DNA from: Cytophagaceae bacterium
GTDB taxonomy: Bacteria > Bacteroidota > Bacteroidia > Cytophagales > Flexibacteraceae
DNA length: 7,597 nt
Reading direction: 5' to 3'
NCBI GenBank assembly: GCA_947464365.1
Contig: CANHWS010000172.1
Span: 1-7,597, forward strand
Shown: one piece after another, positions 6,906 to 7,597 of the stretch
How the letters are laid out: each line of letters opens with the position of its first letter
How positions within the stretch are numbered: the stretch's first letter is position 1
Made by a program: the position numbers and the translations under genes
Notes under the pieces: model-generated
Databases searched by the model: none
The model's input: the letters and a program-made list of their open reading frames with translations, nothing else
What the model was told of the DNA's origin: nothing

Positions 6906-7597
6906 ATGCAACAACTATCAAAGTTAGTTTTGCTCGCCTGCTTTCTCCTCGCAGCCAGCGTCACTACCACCCAAGCACAATTTTATGTCAAGGAGGAGCG
7001 TAAGCTGCTAGACAAGGCCGATGCTGCCTTTGATGACGGGGACTATGAGAATGCCTTGCGTCAATACCAATCCTTGTTGGTTTCGGTACCTAAACACCCT
7101 TATGCCGTTTTCAAATCAGGTATTTGCTACCTGAACCTTTCTAGGCCAGAACGTGGATTGGCTTCCATCAAAATGGCTCGTGAGCTCGACCCAGATGCCA
7201 GTGCCCAGTTCTATTTCTGGCTTGGTCGTGCATTCCACCTCAATCAAAAGGTGGACTCTGCCCTCTACTTCTACAACCGTTATAAAATCATGAGCGGTGC
7301 TCAGCGCAATGCACTCACCGATCAGGCCAACGTCAACATAAAACAGGCTGAGGAGTTCTTGAAACAACGTAATAGTACTGATGCCCAGACCTTTAGGCTC
7401 GAAAACATGGGTGGAAGCATCAACTCGGCCTATACCGAAAGCAATCCGTTGGTCTCTGCTGATGGCTCATTTTTGGTATTCACCAGCCGTCGCCCAGTCG
7501 CTGGCGAGCAGCCAAAGTATGACGGCGAATACACATCCAAAATCTATTACAGCAACAAACTTGCAAACGGACGCTGGGGTCAAGCACAGCTACTCAC
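6906..7597 (+). CDS. Secreted TPR plus WD40-like (PD40) protein, PorE/OmpA-family type, 3' end outside window
   Basis: The frame runs from the ATG at 6906 off the right edge, giving 230 codons. Residues 1-24 form a signal peptide with probable cleavage after TTQA-24. Cys12 lies too early and in the wrong setting for a lipobox. Residues about 33-133 read as three TPR-like helical pairs (ADAAFDDGDYENALRQY and following), expected to bind protein partners. From about residue 167 a PD40 beta-propeller blade starts, with the conserved SNPLVSADGSFLVF pattern around Asp186. In Bacteroidota, TPR followed by PD40 usually continues into a C-terminal OmpA peptidoglycan-binding domain, as in PorE of the type IX secretion system and many paralogues. 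That part would lie beyond 7597, so PorE identity is unproven. The long 5' gap suggests a transcription unit separate from the 2H gene. The start gives a complete signal peptide, which makes it firm. Confidence 0.85.
   Translation, partial: MQQLSKLVLLACFLLAASVTTTQAQFYVKEERKLLDKADAAFDDGDYENALRQYQSLLVSVPKHPYAVFKSGICYLNLSRPERGLASIKMARELDPDASAQFYFWLGRAFHLNQKVDSALYFYNRYKIMSGAQRNALTDQANVNIKQAEEFLKQRNSTDAQTFRLENMGGSINSAYTESNPLVSADGSFLVFTSRRPVAGEQPKYDGEYTSKIYYSNKLANGRWGQAQLL

Noticed and set aside
6752..7003. Open frame of 83 codons on the + strand upstream of and overlapping the TPR/PD40 gene
   Set aside because: Its second part overlaps the signal peptide and first TPR of a clearly real gene in another frame, and its first part shows no domain or membrane pattern.

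Overview
The window looks like chromosomal DNA of a Bacteroidota bacterium, possibly a Cytophagia-type lineage, at roughly balanced GC. The evidence is as follows. No convincing Shine-Dalgarno sequence precedes any start. A perfect TAnnTTTG -7 box, the Bacteroidota housekeeping promoter form, occurs in one gap. The right-hand gene has the TPR plus WD40-like (PD40) architecture that is very common in this phylum. All genes lie on the + strand, and no gene-free gap exceeds 250 bases.

Layout. Bases 3-1748 hold the 3' part of a multi-pass GT-C (PMT/GT39-like) glycosyltransferase whose start lies left of the window. A 187-base gap follows, with a compact hairpin, a longer nested stem, and a perfect 8-bp inverted repeat that overlaps the TAnnTTTG box. 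It leads into a 79-residue single-span membrane protein (1936-2175) of unknown function, which ends at a good intrinsic terminator (2224-2259). This small gene therefore looks like its own regulated transcription unit.

Next comes a probable three-gene run with short gaps and no evident terminators: an exported GH3 beta-glycosidase (2419-4806), a PfkB-family carbohydrate kinase (4847-5938), and a 2H phosphoesterase of the LigT/2'-5' RNA ligase type (6021-6656). The first two fit a simple scheme in which an oligosaccharide or glycoside is cleaved in the periplasm and the released sugar is phosphorylated in the cytoplasm. How the 2H enzyme fits is not clear. A weak hairpin with six T's follows it.

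The right edge (6906 to the end) holds the 5' part of a secreted TPR/PD40 protein, the architecture found at the N terminus of PorE-like and other OmpA-family envelope proteins of Bacteroidota. It is preceded by a 249-base leader with a plausible but imperfect promoter.

I see no tRNA, rRNA, CRISPR array, insertion sequence, phage gene or recognisable defence system. I do not see a clearly novel system. The best leads are the operator-like palindrome with the orphan small membrane protein, the altered anion-hole motif of the PfkB kinase, and the unexplained 2H enzyme in a sugar-use cluster.
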